DNA from: Mesorhizobium sp. | GTDB taxonomy: Bacteria; Pseudomonadota; Alphaproteobacteria; Rhizobiales; Rhizobiaceae | Direction: 5' to 3' | DNA: 64,000 nucleotides | Assembly: GCA_019635735.1 (NCBI GenBank) | Contig: JAHBYX010000007.1 | Coordinates: 124,001 to 188,000 of the forward strand | In this document: in pieces, positions 1-11,729 of the stretch | How the letters are laid out: each line of letters starts with the position of its first letter | How positions within the stretch are numbered: the stretch's first letter is position 1 | Translations under genes and position numbers: made by a program | Notes under the pieces: model-generated | What the model saw: only the letters and a program-made list of their open reading frames with translations | The model's database searches: none | What the model was told of the DNA's origin: nothing

Positions 1-1
1 G

Positions 2-1288
<1,287 letters not shown>

Positions 1289-1291
1289 ACC

Positions 1292-2305
1292 ATGCCGCGC
1301 ATGACGATGATCGAGGCCATACGCTCGGCGATGGACGTGTCGATGGGACGCGACGAGAAGGTGGTCGTGTTCGGCGAGGATGTCGGTTATTTCGGCGGCG
1401 TGTTCCGCTGCACGGCGGGGCTGCAGCAGAAATACGGCACGTCGCGCTGCTTCGACACGCCGATCTCGGAACTGGGCATCGTGGGCGCCGCCATCGGCAT
1501 GGCAGCTTACGGGCTCAAGCCCTGCGTGGAAGTGCAGTTCGCGGACTACGTCTACCCGGCCTACGACCAGATCGTCTCGGAGGCGGCGCGGCTGCGCTAC
1601 CGCTCGGCCGGCCAGTTCACCTGCCCGATCGTGATCCGCATGCCGACCGGCGGCGGTATCTTCGGCGGGCAGACGCACAGCCAGAGCCCCGAGGCGTTGT
1701 TCACGCATGTATCGGGCCTCAAGGTCGTGGTGCCGTCCAATCCGGCCGATGCCAAGGGCCTGCTGATCGCGGCGATCGAGGACCCGGATCCGGTGATCTT
1801 CCTGGAGCCGAAGCGGCTATACAACGGCCCGTTCGACGGCCATCACGACCGGCCGATTATGGCCTGGTCGAAACATCCGCTGAGCGAGGTGCCCGATGGC
1901 CATTTCTCGGTCGAACTCGGCAAGGCGGCGGTGCGGCGCGAAGGCACCGCGGTAACAGTGCTCGCCTACGGGACAATGGTCTATGTGGCGCAGGCTGCGG
2001 CCGAGGAGACAGGCATCGACGCCGAGATCATCGATCTTAGGACGCTGCTGCCGCTCGACCTCGACGCGATCGTGGCGTCGGTCAAGAAGACGGGACGTTG
2101 CGTCATCGTCCACGAGGCGACGTTGACGTCGGGGTTCGGCGCGGAACTTGCGGCGCTGGTGCAGGAGCACTGCTTCTACCATCTGGAGGCACCGATCCAG
2201 CGGGTCACCGGCTGGGACACGCCTTATCCGCACGCCCAGGAATGGGACTATTTCCCCGGCCCGAAACGGGTCGGCGAAGCGCTCGTCGCCGCGATGGAGG
2301 CATGA
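1292..2305 (+). CDS. bkdA2: Branched-chain 2-oxoacid dehydrogenase E1 beta subunit
   Basis: A 337-residue transketolase-type beta subunit of the same E1. It begins MPRMTMIEAIRSAMD and carries the usual GEDVGYFGGVFRCT segment near residue 28, the pyrimidine-binding domain (about residues 5-180) and a C-terminal transketolase domain that ends in a YFPGPKRV-type tail typical of BkdA2. It starts 3 nt after the E1 alpha stop and its own stop overlaps the E2 start (ATGA), so translation is probably coupled. It supplies half of the ThDP site and the contact to E2. No residue is obviously missing. Confidence 0.93.
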   Translation: MPRMTMIEAIRSAMDVSMGRDEKVVVFGEDVGYFGGVFRCTAGLQQKYGTSRCFDTPISELGIVGAAIGMAAYGLKPCVEVQFADYVYPAYDQIVSEAARLRYRSAGQFTCPIVIRMPTGGGIFGGQTHSQSPEALFTHVSGLKVVVPSNPADAKGLLIAAIEDPDPVIFLEPKRLYNGPFDGHHDRPIMAWSKHPLSEVPDGHFSVELGKAAVRREGTAVTVLAYGTMVYVAQAAAEETGIDAEIIDLRTLLPLDLDAIVASVKKTGRCVIVHEATLTSGFGAELAALVQEHCFYHLEAPIQRVTGWDTPYPHAQEWDYFPGPKRVGEALVAAMEA

Positions 2306-3651
2306 CCATGGCCGAACATGTCATCAAGCTGCCGGATGTGGGTGAAGGGATCGCCGAGGCCGAACTGGTCGAATGGAGCGTCAAGGTCGGCGACATCGTG
2401 CGCGAGGACGCGGTGCTGGGCGCGGTGATGACCGACAAGGCGACGGTGGAAATCCCGTCGCCGGTAGAGGGCAAGGTCACCTGGCTCGGCGCGGAGATCG
2501 GCGACACGGTCGCGATCGGCTCGCCGATCGTGAAGATCGAGGTGGCGGGCGAGGGTGTCTTCGCGGAGCGAGCCGAAAGTGGCGGACTGGAGACCCCCAC
2601 CCCTGACCCCTCCCCACAAGGGGGAGGGGAACTTGGTTCCTCGCCAACAGCTGAGATTCCGGCCCAGATGGCGCCGAAGCGGGCAGATTCAGGGTCTCCC
2701 TCCCCCTTGTGGGGAGGGGTCAGGGGTGGGGGTTCAGGTTCCACGGCCCCGTTCTCGCCCGGCCCGCCGCGTCCGGAAGGCGAGAGGCCGCTGGCTTCGC
2801 CCGCCGTGCGCTTGCGCGCGAAGGAGGCGGGCATCGACCTTCGGCAGGTTGCAGGAACGGGCCCCGCCGGACGGATCACGCATGAGGATGTCGACGCGTT
2901 TCTCGCGCGCGGCCCCCAGGTCCCGGCCGGCACAGGGCTGCGGCGCAGGGAAGGCGTCGAGCAGGTCAAGGTGGTCGGCCTTCGCCGCAAGATCGCCGAG
3001 AAGATGGCGCTGGCGAAATCGCGCATCGCCCATATCACCTATGTCGAGGAGATCGACGTTACCGCGGTCGAGGACCTGCGGGCGAAGCTGAACGGCGAGA
3101 AGAAGCCGGACCGGCCGAAAGTGACGCTGCTGCCCTTCCTGATGCGGGCGATGGTCAAGGCGCTCGGCGAGCAGCCCGCCATGAACGCCACGTTCGACGA
3201 CGAGGCGGGCGTGATCAACCGCCACGCCGCGATCCATATCGGCATCGCGACGCAGACGCCGTCGGGTCTGGTCGTGCCGGTGGTGCGGCATGCCGAGGCA
3301 CGCGACTTGTTCGACTGTGCAACGGAAATGCTTCGCCTGGCGGAGGCGGCGCGGAACGGCACCGCGACGCGCGAGGAAATGGGCGGATCGACCATCACCA
3401 TCACGTCGCTGGGCGCGATGGGCGGGGTGTCGACGACGCCGGTGGTCAACTATCCCGAGGTGGCGATCGTCGGCGTCAACAAGATGATGGTCCGGCCGGT
3501 CTGGGACGGAAGCCAGTTCATTCCCCGCAAGATGATGAACCTGTCATCATCCTTCGACCATCGCGTCATCGACGGATGGGACGCGGCGGTCTTCGTGCAG
3601 CGGCTGAAGACGCTCCTCGAAACGCCGGCGCTGATCTTCCTGGAGGGATGA
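2302..3651 (+). CDS. bkdB: Dihydrolipoamide acyltransferase E2 of the branched-chain complex, with an in-frame palindromic insert
   Basis: The core acyltransferase (449 residues) that accepts the acyl group from E1 on a lipoyl arm and passes it to CoA. The lipoyl domain covers about residues 5-80, with the modified lysine in MTDKATVE (K46). An E3/E1-binding domain (SPAVRLRAKEAGIDLRQV) follows near 165-200, then the catalytic domain, with the active-site signature SSFDHRVIDGW near the C-terminus. The linker after the lipoyl domain contains a 139-bp palindromic element (2594-2732) read in frame as low-complexity Pro/Gly/Ser sequence, which makes this linker longer than usual. The start ATG overlaps the E1 beta stop; a second ATG at 2308 is possible. 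Confidence 0.93.
   Translation: MTMAEHVIKLPDVGEGIAEAELVEWSVKVGDIVREDAVLGAVMTDKATVEIPSPVEGKVTWLGAEIGDTVAIGSPIVKIEVAGEGVFAERAESGGLETPTPDPSPQGGGELGSSPTAEIPAQMAPKRADSGSPSPLWGGVRGGGSGSTAPFSPGPPRPEGERPLASPAVRLRAKEAGIDLRQVAGTGPAGRITHEDVDAFLARGPQVPAGTGLRRREGVEQVKVVGLRRKIAEKMALAKSRIAHITYVEEIDVTAVEDLRAKLNGEKKPDRPKVTLLPFLMRAMVKALGEQPAMNATFDDEAGVINRHAAIHIGIATQTPSGLVVPVVRHAEARDLFDCATEMLRLAEAARNGTATREEMGGSTITITSLGAMGGVSTTPVVNYPEVAIVGVNKMMVRPVWDGSQFIPRKMMNLSSSFDHRVIDGWDAAVFVQRLKTLLETPALIFLEG
2594..2732. repeat. Palindromic element inside the E2 coding sequence
   Basis: The left arm 2594-2628 and right arm 2698-2732 are perfect 35-nt reverse complements around a 69-nt centre. Each arm also holds a short hairpin (CTCCCC-ACAA-GGGGGAG style). 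The element is translated in frame within the E2 linker. A related element with 37-nt arms lies inside the gene at 29346-31913. The arms differ mainly in a short core (CCCCTGACCCC here, CCCCGTACCCC there). Confidence 0.9.
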
Positions 3652-3652
3652 G

Positions 3653-5050
<1,398 letters not shown>

Positions 5051-5053
5051 GCG

Positions 5054-5485
5054 TTATCCGGCAGACGGACGCTCAAGCCTGAAGAACATCGCCAGCTTGA
5101 GGCTGCGCGCGATTCTCTCGGCGCGGTCGATGAAGATCTCCGCGACGCCCGGCGGGCAGCGCGCCTCGGCGGTCTGCCGGAACAGGCCGAGCCAGATATC
5201 GAAGTCCGACTCCTGGACCTGCTTGAGGCGGACGTGAGCGGGCACCGGACGGCCGCTGTAGGCGCCGTTCTTCAAGATCACCGAGCACCAGAAGTCCGTC
5301 ATCTTCTCCAGATGCGGGTTCCAGTCGCCCTGGATCTCGGCCGCGAAGATCGGGCCGAGGCGGGCATCGGCGCGGACGCGGCCGTAGAAATCCCTAACGA
5401 GCGCGCCAATGAAAGCGCGGTCGACGTCGGGATGGACGAGAGCACGCTCTTCGGGAGGTGGAACCGGAGTTGGGCGGGGGAACAT
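5054..5485 (-). CDS. Group III truncated haemoglobin
   Basis: A 143-residue 2-over-2 globin. Family features are FIGALVRDFYGRVRADARLGPIF in the A/B region, HLEKMTDFWCSVILKNG in the E helix and PVPAHVRL, whose His (about residue 82) is the expected proximal haem ligand. The N-terminal Pro-rich extension could be shortened by a later start. The gene converges on lpdV with a 3-nt gap. Its 5' region is shared with the DUF1858-like gene and contains a TTG-N8-CAA box, so control by the nearby Crp/Fnr regulator is likely. Group III globins are usually linked to NO or peroxynitrite handling, which fits the denitrification neighbours; the actual ligand chemistry is inferred. Confidence 0.85.
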   Translation of the reverse strand: MFPRPTPVPPPEERALVHPDVDRAFIGALVRDFYGRVRADARLGPIFAAEIQGDWNPHLEKMTDFWCSVILKNGAYSGRPVPAHVRLKQVQESDFDIWLGLFRQTAEARCPPGVAEIFIDRAERIARSLKLAMFFRLERPSAG

Positions 5486-5583
5486 GGTCCTGACGTAATA
5501 GACTGAATGTCGATTGGTAAGCCCGCAGCCCCATTCGACGGCGAACCTATTGTCGCATAGCTCATAAAAAGACGCTTGGCTCT

Positions 5584-5597
5584 TTGATCCAGAACAA
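5584..5597. promoter_or_regulatory. Candidate NnrR (Crp/Fnr-type) box, haemoglobin/DUF1858 region
   Basis: The sequence TTGATCCAGAACAA fits the TTG-N8-CAA pattern bound by Fnr/NnrR/Dnr regulators. It lies 50 nt before the DUF1858-like start and about 100 nt before the divergent haemoglobin start. Two more boxes of the same form occur upstream of pseudoazurin and of nirK. Confidence 0.65.
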
Positions 5598-5646
5598 CGT
5601 TCGACCCGTGTCGAAGGTTTTTTATGTGAACTCGTGGAGCCAGACG

Positions 5647-5925
5647 ATGAAGCCGACCAGAATCGACCCCGACATGACCGTCGACGAAATCATGCGTCGC
5701 TGGCCGTCGACCATTGGGGTTGCGATCCGGCATGGGATGCTCTGCGTCGGCTGCCCGATCGGCATTTTTCACACAGTCACCGATGCGTGCGCCGCGCACG
5801 GACTGGACGAGGATGCGTTCAGCGCCGAACTACTGGACGCGATGCGGCGCGATCCCCAGGCATATGCACCTTCGGCGTTCGTTCGCGGACGCGTGTTGAC
5901 AGACGAACTCGGGACAGGAGTGTAG
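5647..5925 (+). CDS. DUF1858-like small protein with CxxC
   Basis: A 92-residue cytosolic protein. Residues 5-65 (PDMTVDEIMRRWPSTIGVA, then GMLCVGCPIGIF, then a His-Gly-Leu-Asp helix end) match the DUF1858 / hybrid-cluster-associated disulfide domain pattern, whose CxxC is probably redox-active or metal-binding. The ATG at 5647 is chosen because the domain begins right after it; upstream codons look non-coding and contain the Crp/Fnr-type box. The next gene starts 3 nt after the stop. Small DUF1858 proteins often sit beside nitrite or NO genes in alphaproteobacteria. The exact biochemical role is unknown. Confidence 0.82.
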   Translation: MKPTRIDPDMTVDEIMRRWPSTIGVAIRHGMLCVGCPIGIFHTVTDACAAHGLDEDAFSAELLDAMRRDPQAYAPSAFVRGRVLTDELGTGV

Positions 5926-5928
5926 GAC

Positions 5929-6195
5929 ATGCGACTGCTGGATAGACTGGGAGCGAGACTGGATCAGTCCGTCAAGATCATGGACAAGGCGGGCATGCAG
6001 CTCGGCGGAGCGGAGCTCTCGTCCGAACACGAGATCCGCAGCACGATATGGCGATGCCTGACATGCCGTCACGGAGAGGAATGCAGGGAGTGGATCGCTG
6101 CCGACAGCGCGGGCGTTCCCGACTTCTGTCCGAACAAGGCCATCTACAGGCGCGCCGAGGCGAGCCGTACGGGAGGTCCGCAGCTCGCATATTGA
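5929..6195 (+). CDS. DUF6455-like small Cys-motif protein
   Basis: An 88-residue protein with a conserved C-terminal half that contains four cysteines (RCLTCRHGEECREW, then DFCPNKAIY) after an N-terminal helix with MDKAGMQLGG. The spacing C-x2-C-x5-C followed by a fourth Cys suggests binding of a metal or iron-sulfur cluster; this is inferred. It is cotranscribed with the DUF1858-like gene (3-nt spacing) and so probably belongs to the same NO-responsive regulon. It converges on the regulator gene at 6202. No enzymatic function is known to me for this family. Confidence 0.8.
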   Translation: MRLLDRLGARLDQSVKIMDKAGMQLGGAELSSEHEIRSTIWRCLTCRHGEECREWIAADSAGVPDFCPNKAIYRRAEASRTGGPQLAY

Positions 6196-6201
6196 GCGGG
6201 A

Positions 6202-6903
6202 TCACTTCCGTCGACGGTTCTCGGCCACGAGCATCAGGGTGTGAGGGTCGGTGACGGTGACCTTCTGCCGGCCACTCTTGACGATGCCTTCGTCTTCCCA
6301 GGAGCTGAGCAGCCGGCTGACGGTGTGAAGCGTGGTACCGGTCATCTCGGCGATGTCCTGACGCGTGATCGGAAAATCGATCTCGATGCCCTCGGATGTT
6401 TTGCGCCCGGACTGGCTGACCAGCCGCAACACCGCGCTCGCGATCCGCTGCTCGACCTGTTGGGTCGACATTTCGATGACCCGCGACTGGGTTTCCTGAA
6501 GGCGCGCGCCGATCGTCTGGTACGCGGTGGCGCCGAAGGCGGGAACGCGCGACTGGAGATCCGGCCAGGCGCTGTTCGGCCAGGACAGGACCACGCAGTC
6601 GACCGCGGCGACCGCGCTCGCCGGATAAGTCGTCCGGCCCATCGCCACCGCAATCCCAAAGAGCTCGCCCTCATTGATGTAACGCGCGATGACCTGGTCT
6701 CCGGCCGGCGTGGTCCTGACGACGCGGATGTGGCCGGAGAGAAGCAGGAAGAACGAGGTCGCTTCCGCGTCCTGCGAGAAAACCTCCGAATCTTTTGGAA
6801 AGCGGGCAGACCGGGCAGGCGTAAGGATGTGGTCCAGAGCCTCTCCCGGCAGTCCGGCGAAGCCCGGCAGGCCTGCGATCAGGGACCGGTCGAGGGTCGG
6901 CAT
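6202..6903 (-). CDS. nnrR: Crp/Fnr-family regulator, probable NnrR
   Basis: A 233-residue transcription factor. A cyclic-nucleotide-binding-type beta-roll sensor covers about residues 15-120 and a winged helix lies at about 150-220, with the recognition segment [24 protein letters not shown]. It lacks the N-terminal Cys cluster of Fnr, so it should not bind a [4Fe-4S] cluster; NnrR/Dnr-type proteins of this build respond to NO. It is divergent from pseudoazurin with a TTG-N8-CAA box between them, which suggests autoregulation and control of pseudoazurin. The start at 6903 is chosen because the conserved domain starts just after it. Assignment to NnrR rather than another Dnr subgroup is by context. 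Confidence 0.78.
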   Translation of the reverse strand: MPTLDRSLIAGLPGFAGLPGEALDHILTPARSARFPKDSEVFSQDAEATSFFLLLSGHIRVVRTTPAGDQVIARYINEGELFGIAVAMGRTTYPASAVAAVDCVVLSWPNSAWPDLQSRVPAFGATAYQTIGARLQETQSRVIEMSTQQVEQRIASAVLRLVSQSGRKTSEGIEIDFPITRQDIAEMTGTTLHTVSRLLSSWEDEGIVKSGRQKVTVTDPHTLMLVAENRRRK

Positions 6904-6960
6904 GGGCTTCGATCGTCTCCGCTCGGGCTGGTTCGCCGTCTCGACCTTTCTACCCGGAGT

Positions 6961-6974
6961 TTGCTTCAGCGCAA
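6961..6974. promoter_or_regulatory. Candidate NnrR box between regulator and pseudoazurin genes
   Basis: TTGCTTCAGCGCAA fits TTG-N8-CAA and lies 58 nt from the regulator start and 73 nt before the pseudoazurin start, in the divergent intergenic space. Outer bases extend the dyad (TTTG...CAAA style). Confidence 0.65.
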
Positions 6975-7047
6975 ATACGGCCGGGTCGTCGCAGCCTATA
7001 CGCACACCCAACGGCAACGAGCCGCAGGCAAGAAAAGAGGAAAAGTC

Positions 7048-7491
7048 ATGAACAGGATCATCGCGGCGCTGGCTCTCGGAGCAGCTGTCATTTTCACCGG
7101 CGCGGCGAGTGCGGCCGAGTTCGAGGTCAAGATGCTGAACAAGGGCGCCAAGGGCGTGATGGTGTTCGAGCCCGACCTGATCGTCGCGGCCCCCGGCGAC
7201 ACCATCCGCTTCGTGCCGACGGACAAGGGGCACAATGTCGAGACCATCAAGGGCATGTTCCCGGAGGGTGCGGAAGCCTTCAAGAGCAAGTTCAACGAGG
7301 AGTTCTCGGTGACGCTCGACAAGGAAGGTGTCTACGGCGTGAAATGCGCGCCGCACTACGCGATGGGCATGGTGGCTCTCATCCGCGTCGGAGAGGCAGT
7401 CAATCTCGACCAGGCAAGCGCCGTAAAGCAGTCGGGCAAGGCCAAGGCGGCCTTCCAGGATCTGTTCACCCAGGTTGTCGCCGCTAAGTAG
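7048..7491 (+). CDS. Pseudoazurin (periplasmic blue copper protein)
   Basis: A 147-residue type 1 copper protein with a Sec signal peptide (about residues 1-23, cleavage near ASAA-EFEV). The expected copper ligands are His62 in DKGHNVET, and Cys100, His103 and Met108 in [10 protein letters not shown], giving the C-x2-H-x4-M spacing of pseudoazurins. It should carry electrons in the periplasm to NirK, encoded at 14426-15538. AAGAGGAAAAGTC before the ATG serves as the ribosome site. It converges on napC, with a GC-rich hairpin between them. Mature size and motif separate it from amicyanin. Confidence 0.92.
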   Translation: MNRIIAALALGAAVIFTGAASAAEFEVKMLNKGAKGVMVFEPDLIVAAPGDTIRFVPTDKGHNVETIKGMFPEGAEAFKSKFNEEFSVTLDKEGVYGVKCAPHYAMGMVALIRVGEAVNLDQASAVKQSGKAKAAFQDLFTQVVAAK

Positions 7492-7507
7492 TCAGCCAAA
7501 CCGAGGT

Positions 7508-7528
7508 CCCGCCGCCGGGCGCGGCGGG
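7508..7528. terminator. GC-rich hairpin between pseudoazurin and napC
   Basis: CCCGCCGC (7508-7515) and GCGGCGGG (7521-7528) form a perfect 8-bp stem with a 5-nt loop between two convergent genes. No T-run follows on either strand, so termination strength is uncertain. Confidence 0.5.
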
Positions 7529-7560
7529 GCGCTCTGGTCGATTGCATCACTCGATAGGGA

Positions 7561-8256
7561 TCAGTCGACGAAGGCGTGGACGGCGGTGAACCGCTCGAGC
7601 TCGTCGAAAACGGAGGCTTGCGGCAGCGAGCCTCCTTGCGTTTCCGGGGGCACCTTCCAGCCCGGATCGACGCCTCTCATGTCCGGAAGCTCATGCGCGA
7701 TTCCCTTATGGCAGTCGATGCAGGTCGCCTCGCCGGAGAGCAGATAGCGCGTGTGGATCTCGGCGGCGCGCGGCGCCTGCCTCGACAGGTCCATTGCAAC
7801 GGAAGAATGGCAGTTGCGGCATTCGAGGCTGTCATTGGCCTTGAGCCGCGCCCATTCGTGTTGGGCTAGCTCGAGACGCTTGTCGAGGAACTTCTCGCGC
7901 GTGTTGATCGTGCCGAAGATCTTGCCCCAGACCTCCTTCGACGCCTGCATCTTGCGCGCGATCTTGTCCGTCCATTCGTGGGGCACGTGGCAGTCGGGAC
8001 AGGAGGCGCGCACGCCCGAGCGGTTGGAAAAGTGCACCGTGCGGCTGAGCTCCTCGTAGACGTTGTTTTCCATCTCGTGGCACGAGATGCAGAATGCCTC
8101 GGTGTTGGTGATTTCAAGCGCCGTGTTGAACGCGCCCCAGAAGATCACGCCGCCGAGGAAGCCGCCAAGGGTGAGAAACCCGAGGCTCATCGTGCCCGCG
8201 GGCGTCGAGACGATATTCCAGGCCCAGAGTGCCGCCCGCTTGAGCCTCGCCCACAT
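7561..8256 (-). CDS. napC: NapC-type membrane tetrahaem cytochrome c
   Basis: A 231-residue quinol dehydrogenase of the NapC/NirT family that passes electrons from the quinol pool to NapAB. One membrane anchor is at about residues 22-45. Four CxxCH haem sites are seen at residues 56-60, 86-90, 146-150 and 179-183. It is the last gene of napEDABC, 1 nt after the napB stop. The usual periplasmic orientation of the haem domain is expected. The length is normal for the family. Confidence 0.94.
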   Translation of the reverse strand: MWARLKRAALWAWNIVSTPAGTMSLGFLTLGGFLGGVIFWGAFNTALEITNTEAFCISCHEMENNVYEELSRTVHFSNRSGVRASCPDCHVPHEWTDKIARKMQASKEVWGKIFGTINTREKFLDKRLELAQHEWARLKANDSLECRNCHSSVAMDLSRQAPRAAEIHTRYLLSGEATCIDCHKGIAHELPDMRGVDPGWKVPPETQGGSLPQASVFDELERFTAVHAFVD

Positions 8257-8257
8257 T

Positions 8258-8719
8258 CTATTGATCCCCGGCGTGGCCGACGCCGAGCTCGCTCATGTCG
8301 ACGAACGTGTTGCCGATCAGGGGAGGCGTGTCCGCCTGCGGCACGTGGCAGGCCGTGCAGAAATAGCGGCGCGGCGACACGTCGGCCAGCATCTGGCCGT
8401 CGCGGGTCTGGTAGTGGGTGACGCTGATCATCGGCGCGCCGGACCCTTGAGTGAATTCGCGCTTGTGGCAGGACATGCAGCGATTGGTGTTGACCGACAG
8501 CTGGTAGCCTTCGATCGAATGGGGGATGACCGGCGGCTGCTCCGGATAGGCGCGCATCTGCCGGACATCGTCGACCGTCCAGCGCGGGATTGGATTGGCC
8601 GGTTCCACACTCATCGGCGGGCTGGCGCCGGTCAGCGGCGGCACGATCTCGACCGACATCTGCGCAAAGGCCACGGTTGCGGCGGCCGCGAGCAATCCGG
8701 CGGCGAGGGCGACGCGCAT
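8258..8719 (-). CDS. napB: NapB, dihaem cytochrome c subunit of periplasmic nitrate reductase
   Basis: The small electron-transfer subunit, about 153 residues, with a signal peptide ([19 protein letters not shown]) and two haem sites, CMSCH and CTACH. The conserved [22 protein letters not shown] stretch precedes the first haem. It takes electrons from NapC and gives them to NapA in the periplasm. The start at 8719 lies 8 nt after the napA stop; an in-frame ATG at 8755 would overlap napA by about 28 nt and give a longer N-terminus. Neither has a strong ribosome site, which suggests translational coupling. Confidence 0.92.
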   Translation of the reverse strand: MRVALAAGLLAAAATVAFAQMSVEIVPPLTGASPPMSVEPANPIPRWTVDDVRQMRAYPEQPPVIPHSIEGYQLSVNTNRCMSCHKREFTQGSGAPMISVTHYQTRDGQMLADVSPRRYFCTACHVPQADTPPLIGNTFVDMSELGVGHAGDQ

Positions 8720-8727
8720 GCGGCGCG

Positions 8728-11226
8728 TCAGGCGGGGACGAGCTTGACCGCGCATTTCTTGAAATCCGTCTGCTTGGAGATTGGATCTGTGGCGTCGAGC
8801 GTGACCTTGTTGATGAGCTTGCTGGCGTCGAACCAGGGAACGAACACCACGCCGCGCGGCATGCGGTTGCGTCCGCGGGTCTCGACCCGGACCCTGATCT
8901 CGCCGCGGCGGGAGACGACACGCACCTCGGCGCCCTGGTTGATGCCGCGCCGGCGCGCATCGTCGGCGTTCATGAAGCACACCGCGCCCGGAAACGCCTT
9001 GTAGAGCTCCGGAACACGCATCGTCATCGATCCCGAGTGCCAGTGCTCGAGCACGCGGCCGGTGACCAGCCAGACGTCGTACTCGTCGTCGGGCGATTCG
9101 GCCGGGGGCTCGTAGGGGACGGCGAGGATCACCGCCTTGCCGTCGGGCCGGCCATAGAACTTCACGCCTTCACCGGGCTTGACGTAGGGGTCGAGGCCCT
9201 CGCGGTAGCGCCACTTGGTCTCCTTGCCGTCGACCACCGGCCAGCGCAGGCCGCGAACCTCGTGGTAAACATGGTAAGGCGCGAGGTCATGGCCGTGGCC
9301 GCGGCCGAACTCGGCATATTCCTCGAACAGGCCCTTGTGGAGGTAGAAGCCGAGTTCCTTCGATTCCTGGTTCTCGTATTCGGCGTTGACCTCCGACAGC
9401 GGGTAGCGGTCGACCTTGCCGTTTCGGAACAGGACATCGAACAGCGTCTTGCCCTTGTAGCCCGGATTGGCGGCGAGGATCTCGGCCGGCCAGACCTCGT
9501 CGGTGGTGAAGCGTTTCGAGAACTCGACGAGCTGCCAGACGTCCGAGCGGGCTTCGCCGGGCGCGTTGACGAGCTGGTGCCAGACATGGGTGCGGCGTTC
9601 CGCGTTGCCGTAGGCGCCTTCCTTCTCCACCCACATCGCGGCGGGAAGGATGACGTCGGCCGACAGCGCGGTGACGGTCGGATAGGCGTCCGAGACGACG
9701 ATGAAATTGTCCGGATTGCGGTAGCCCGGATAGGTCTCGTTCGAACTGTTGGGCGCCGCCTGGACGTTGTTGTTGACCTGCACCCAGTAGAAATTGAGCT
9801 TGCCGTCCTTAAGCATCCGGTCCTGCTGCACTGCATGGAAGCCCGGCTTGTCGGGCAAGAGGCCTTCCGGCACCCGCCAGATCTCCTCGGTATGGCGGCG
9901 GTGCTCGGGGTTCGTGACCACCATGTCGGCGGGAAGGCGGTGGGCGAAGGTGCCCACTTCGCGCGCTGTGCCGCAGGCCGATGGTTGGCCGGTCAGCGAG
10001 AACGGGCTGTTGCCGGGCTCGGAGATTTTTCCGGTGAGCAGATGGATGTTGTAGACCATCTGGTTGGCCCAGACGCCGCGGACGTGCTGGTTGAAGCCCA
10101 TGGTCCAGAGCGACATGACCTTGATGCCGGGGTCGGCATAGAGCTCGGCCAGCTGCTCGAGGAAGCCGGGTTCCACGCCCGAGAGTTCGGACACCATCTC
10201 GAGCGTGTATTCCGACACCAGCGCCTTGAACGCCTCGAAATCGATGGGTTCCATCTTGCCGGGGTCGGCAGCACCTTTCGCCGCCACCTCCACCGGGTTG
10301 TCGGGCCGCAGGCCATAGCCGATGTCGGTCGCGCCGCTCATGAAGACGGTATGGTCGCGCACGAAGGCCTCGTTGACGCGGCCGGTCTGGATGATGTGAT
10401 TGGCGATGTAGTTGAGGATCGCCAGATCCGTGCCGGGCTTGAAGACGATCGGGATGTCGGCCAGATCCATCGAGCGGTGGGTGAAGGTCGACAGCACCGC
10501 GCAGCGGACGTGGGGGTGGCCGAGCCGGCGGTCGGCAAGCCGGGTCCACAGGATCGGATGCATCTCCGCCATATTCGAGCCCCACAGCACGAAGGCGTCG
10601 GCATGCTCGAAATCGTCATAGCAGCCCATCGGCTCGTCCATGCCGAAGCTGCGCATGAAGGCGACGGCGGCCGAGGCCATGCAGTGACGGGCGTTGGGGT
10701 CGAGATTGTTGGAACGGAAGCCGGCGCGCATGAGCTTGGTGGCGGCGTAGCCCTCGAAGATCGTCCACTGGCCGGAGCCGAACATGCCGATGGCGGTCGG
10801 GCCCTTCTCGCGCAAGACGCGCTTGCACTGTTCGGCCATGACATCGAAAGCCTCGTCCCAGGAGACAGGCTCGAATTCCCCCTCCTTGCTGAAGACCCCG
10901 TCGCGCTTGCGCATCAACGGGGTCGTCAGGCGGTCCTCGCCGTACATGATCTTGGAGAGGAAATAGCCTTTGACGCAGTTCAGGCCGCGATTGACCTCGG
11001 CCTGGGTGTCGCCGTGGGTGGCGACGACCTTGCCTTCCTTGACGCCTACCATGACGCCGCATCCGGTGCCGCAGAAGCGGCAGGGGGCCTTGGACCATTT
11101 AATCTCAAGTGCCTCGACGCCGCCGGGCACCGGCTGGGCCGCTGCGGGGAGAGAAATGCCCGCGGACGCGGCGGCAAGGGCCGCGGCATGTGCCTTCAGG
11201 AGATCGCGGCGGGTGAGTTCCGTCAT
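8728..11226 (-). CDS. napA: NapA, periplasmic nitrate reductase catalytic subunit
   Basis: An 832-residue Mo-bis-MGD enzyme that reduces nitrate to nitrite. The N-terminus carries a twin-arginine signal ([11 protein letters not shown]). The [4Fe-4S] ligands are Cys49, Cys52, Cys56 and Cys84 (CRFCGTGC ... NCVKGYF). The Mo-coordinating Cys is in NARHCMASA, and the molybdopterin-dinucleotide-binding domain fills the C-terminal fifth. The start overlaps the napD stop by 4 nt. NapA needs NapD for Tat export and NapB for electrons, both encoded next to it. Confidence 0.96.
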   Translation of the reverse strand: MTELTRRDLLKAHAAALAAASAGISLPAAAQPVPGGVEALEIKWSKAPCRFCGTGCGVMVGVKEGKVVATHGDTQAEVNRGLNCVKGYFLSKIMYGEDRLTTPLMRKRDGVFSKEGEFEPVSWDEAFDVMAEQCKRVLREKGPTAIGMFGSGQWTIFEGYAATKLMRAGFRSNNLDPNARHCMASAAVAFMRSFGMDEPMGCYDDFEHADAFVLWGSNMAEMHPILWTRLADRRLGHPHVRCAVLSTFTHRSMDLADIPIVFKPGTDLAILNYIANHIIQTGRVNEAFVRDHTVFMSGATDIGYGLRPDNPVEVAAKGAADPGKMEPIDFEAFKALVSEYTLEMVSELSGVEPGFLEQLAELYADPGIKVMSLWTMGFNQHVRGVWANQMVYNIHLLTGKISEPGNSPFSLTGQPSACGTAREVGTFAHRLPADMVVTNPEHRRHTEEIWRVPEGLLPDKPGFHAVQQDRMLKDGKLNFYWVQVNNNVQAAPNSSNETYPGYRNPDNFIVVSDAYPTVTALSADVILPAAMWVEKEGAYGNAERRTHVWHQLVNAPGEARSDVWQLVEFSKRFTTDEVWPAEILAANPGYKGKTLFDVLFRNGKVDRYPLSEVNAEYENQESKELGFYLHKGLFEEYAEFGRGHGHDLAPYHVYHEVRGLRWPVVDGKETKWRYREGLDPYVKPGEGVKFYGRPDGKAVILAVPYEPPAESPDDEYDVWLVTGRVLEHWHSGSMTMRVPELYKAFPGAVCFMNADDARRRGINQGAEVRVVSRRGEIRVRVETRGRNRMPRGVVFVPWFDASKLINKVTLDATDPISKQTDFKKCAVKLVPA

Positions 11227-11528
11227 GATCCGGTCTCCTCATGCGCTTCGATATGTTCGAACACCATGTTCGCCGCGATCACACCGTCGAGGAGGGCGAT
11301 GCGGGTCAGCGTTTCACCCAGCATGCCGGTGGTCGGGCCCTCGATCGTGACGACGAGACGGGTGCCTTCGGCGGCGTGGACCTCGACGCCCGGCATCTCC
11401 GCAAGACGCGCGTGTACGTCTTCCCGGCGGGCCGGGAGTGCGACGACGACGGCGCTCGAGATGTGATGAGGCTGCGCTGCGCTGCCGGTCAGCAGGGCGC
11501 GGCGGGTGAGGGTGGGCGTCTGACGCAT
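11223..11528 (-). CDS. napD: NapD, NapA-specific Tat chaperone
   Basis: A 101-residue protein with the ferredoxin-like fold pattern of Nap[19 protein letters not shown] at the start, a central [18 protein letters not shown] strand pair and a helix with [13 protein letters not shown]. It binds the NapA signal peptide in the cytoplasm until the cofactor is inserted. It lies between napE and napA with a 4-nt overlap to napA, the usual order. The N-terminal extension before HHISS is somewhat longer than in the shortest homologues. Confidence 0.9.
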   Translation of the reverse strand: MRQTPTLTRRALLTGSAAQPHHISSAVVVALPARREDVHARLAEMPGVEVHAAEGTRLVVTIEGPTTGMLGETLTRIALLDGVIAANMVFEHIEAHEETGS

Positions 11529-11531
11529 CCG

Positions 11532-11729
11532 CTATCCTCCCGGAGGTCCGGGCGGACCGAAGACGATCTGCCACATCCAGACGAGGAAGCCGTATCCACC
11601 CACCACGCCGACGGCGACGATCGGCCAGATGCCGAAGGCGAGCACGAGAAAGGCCAGGAACTCCCGGCGTCTCGCCTTCCTCGGGGAAGGGTCGGGGTAT
11701 GCGACTGCCTCTCGGCTGTCCTGGGTCAT
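11532..11729 (-). CDS. napE: NapE, small membrane protein of the nap operon
   Basis: A 65-residue protein with a charged N-terminus (PRKARRREF) and one hydrophobic segment (FLAFLVLAFGIWPIVAVGVV), ending in a Pro/Gly-rich tail. Together with its position as first gene of napEDABC this identifies NapE; its role is unknown. Two starts are possible, 11729 and 11741. I prefer 11729 because GGGAGG lies just before it, although the spacing is short. The 114-nt region upstream contains no convincing TTG-N8-CAA box, so nap control may differ from that of nirK. Confidence 0.85.
   Translation of the reverse strand: MTQDSREAVAYPDPSPRKARRREFLAFLVLAFGIWPIVAVGVVGGYGFLVWMWQIVFGPPGPPGG

Noticed and set aside
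2594..2732. Possible frameshift or assembly artefact in E2
   Set aside because: The frame stays open through the element, with the correct lipoyl domain before it and the binding and catalytic domains after it, so no shift is needed.
8590..11466. Very long open frame on the plus strand opposite napA
   Set aside because: It is the antisense of napA, napB and napD, which have full domain and cofactor motifs. High GC keeps the opposite frame open, and its translation has no recognisable domain.
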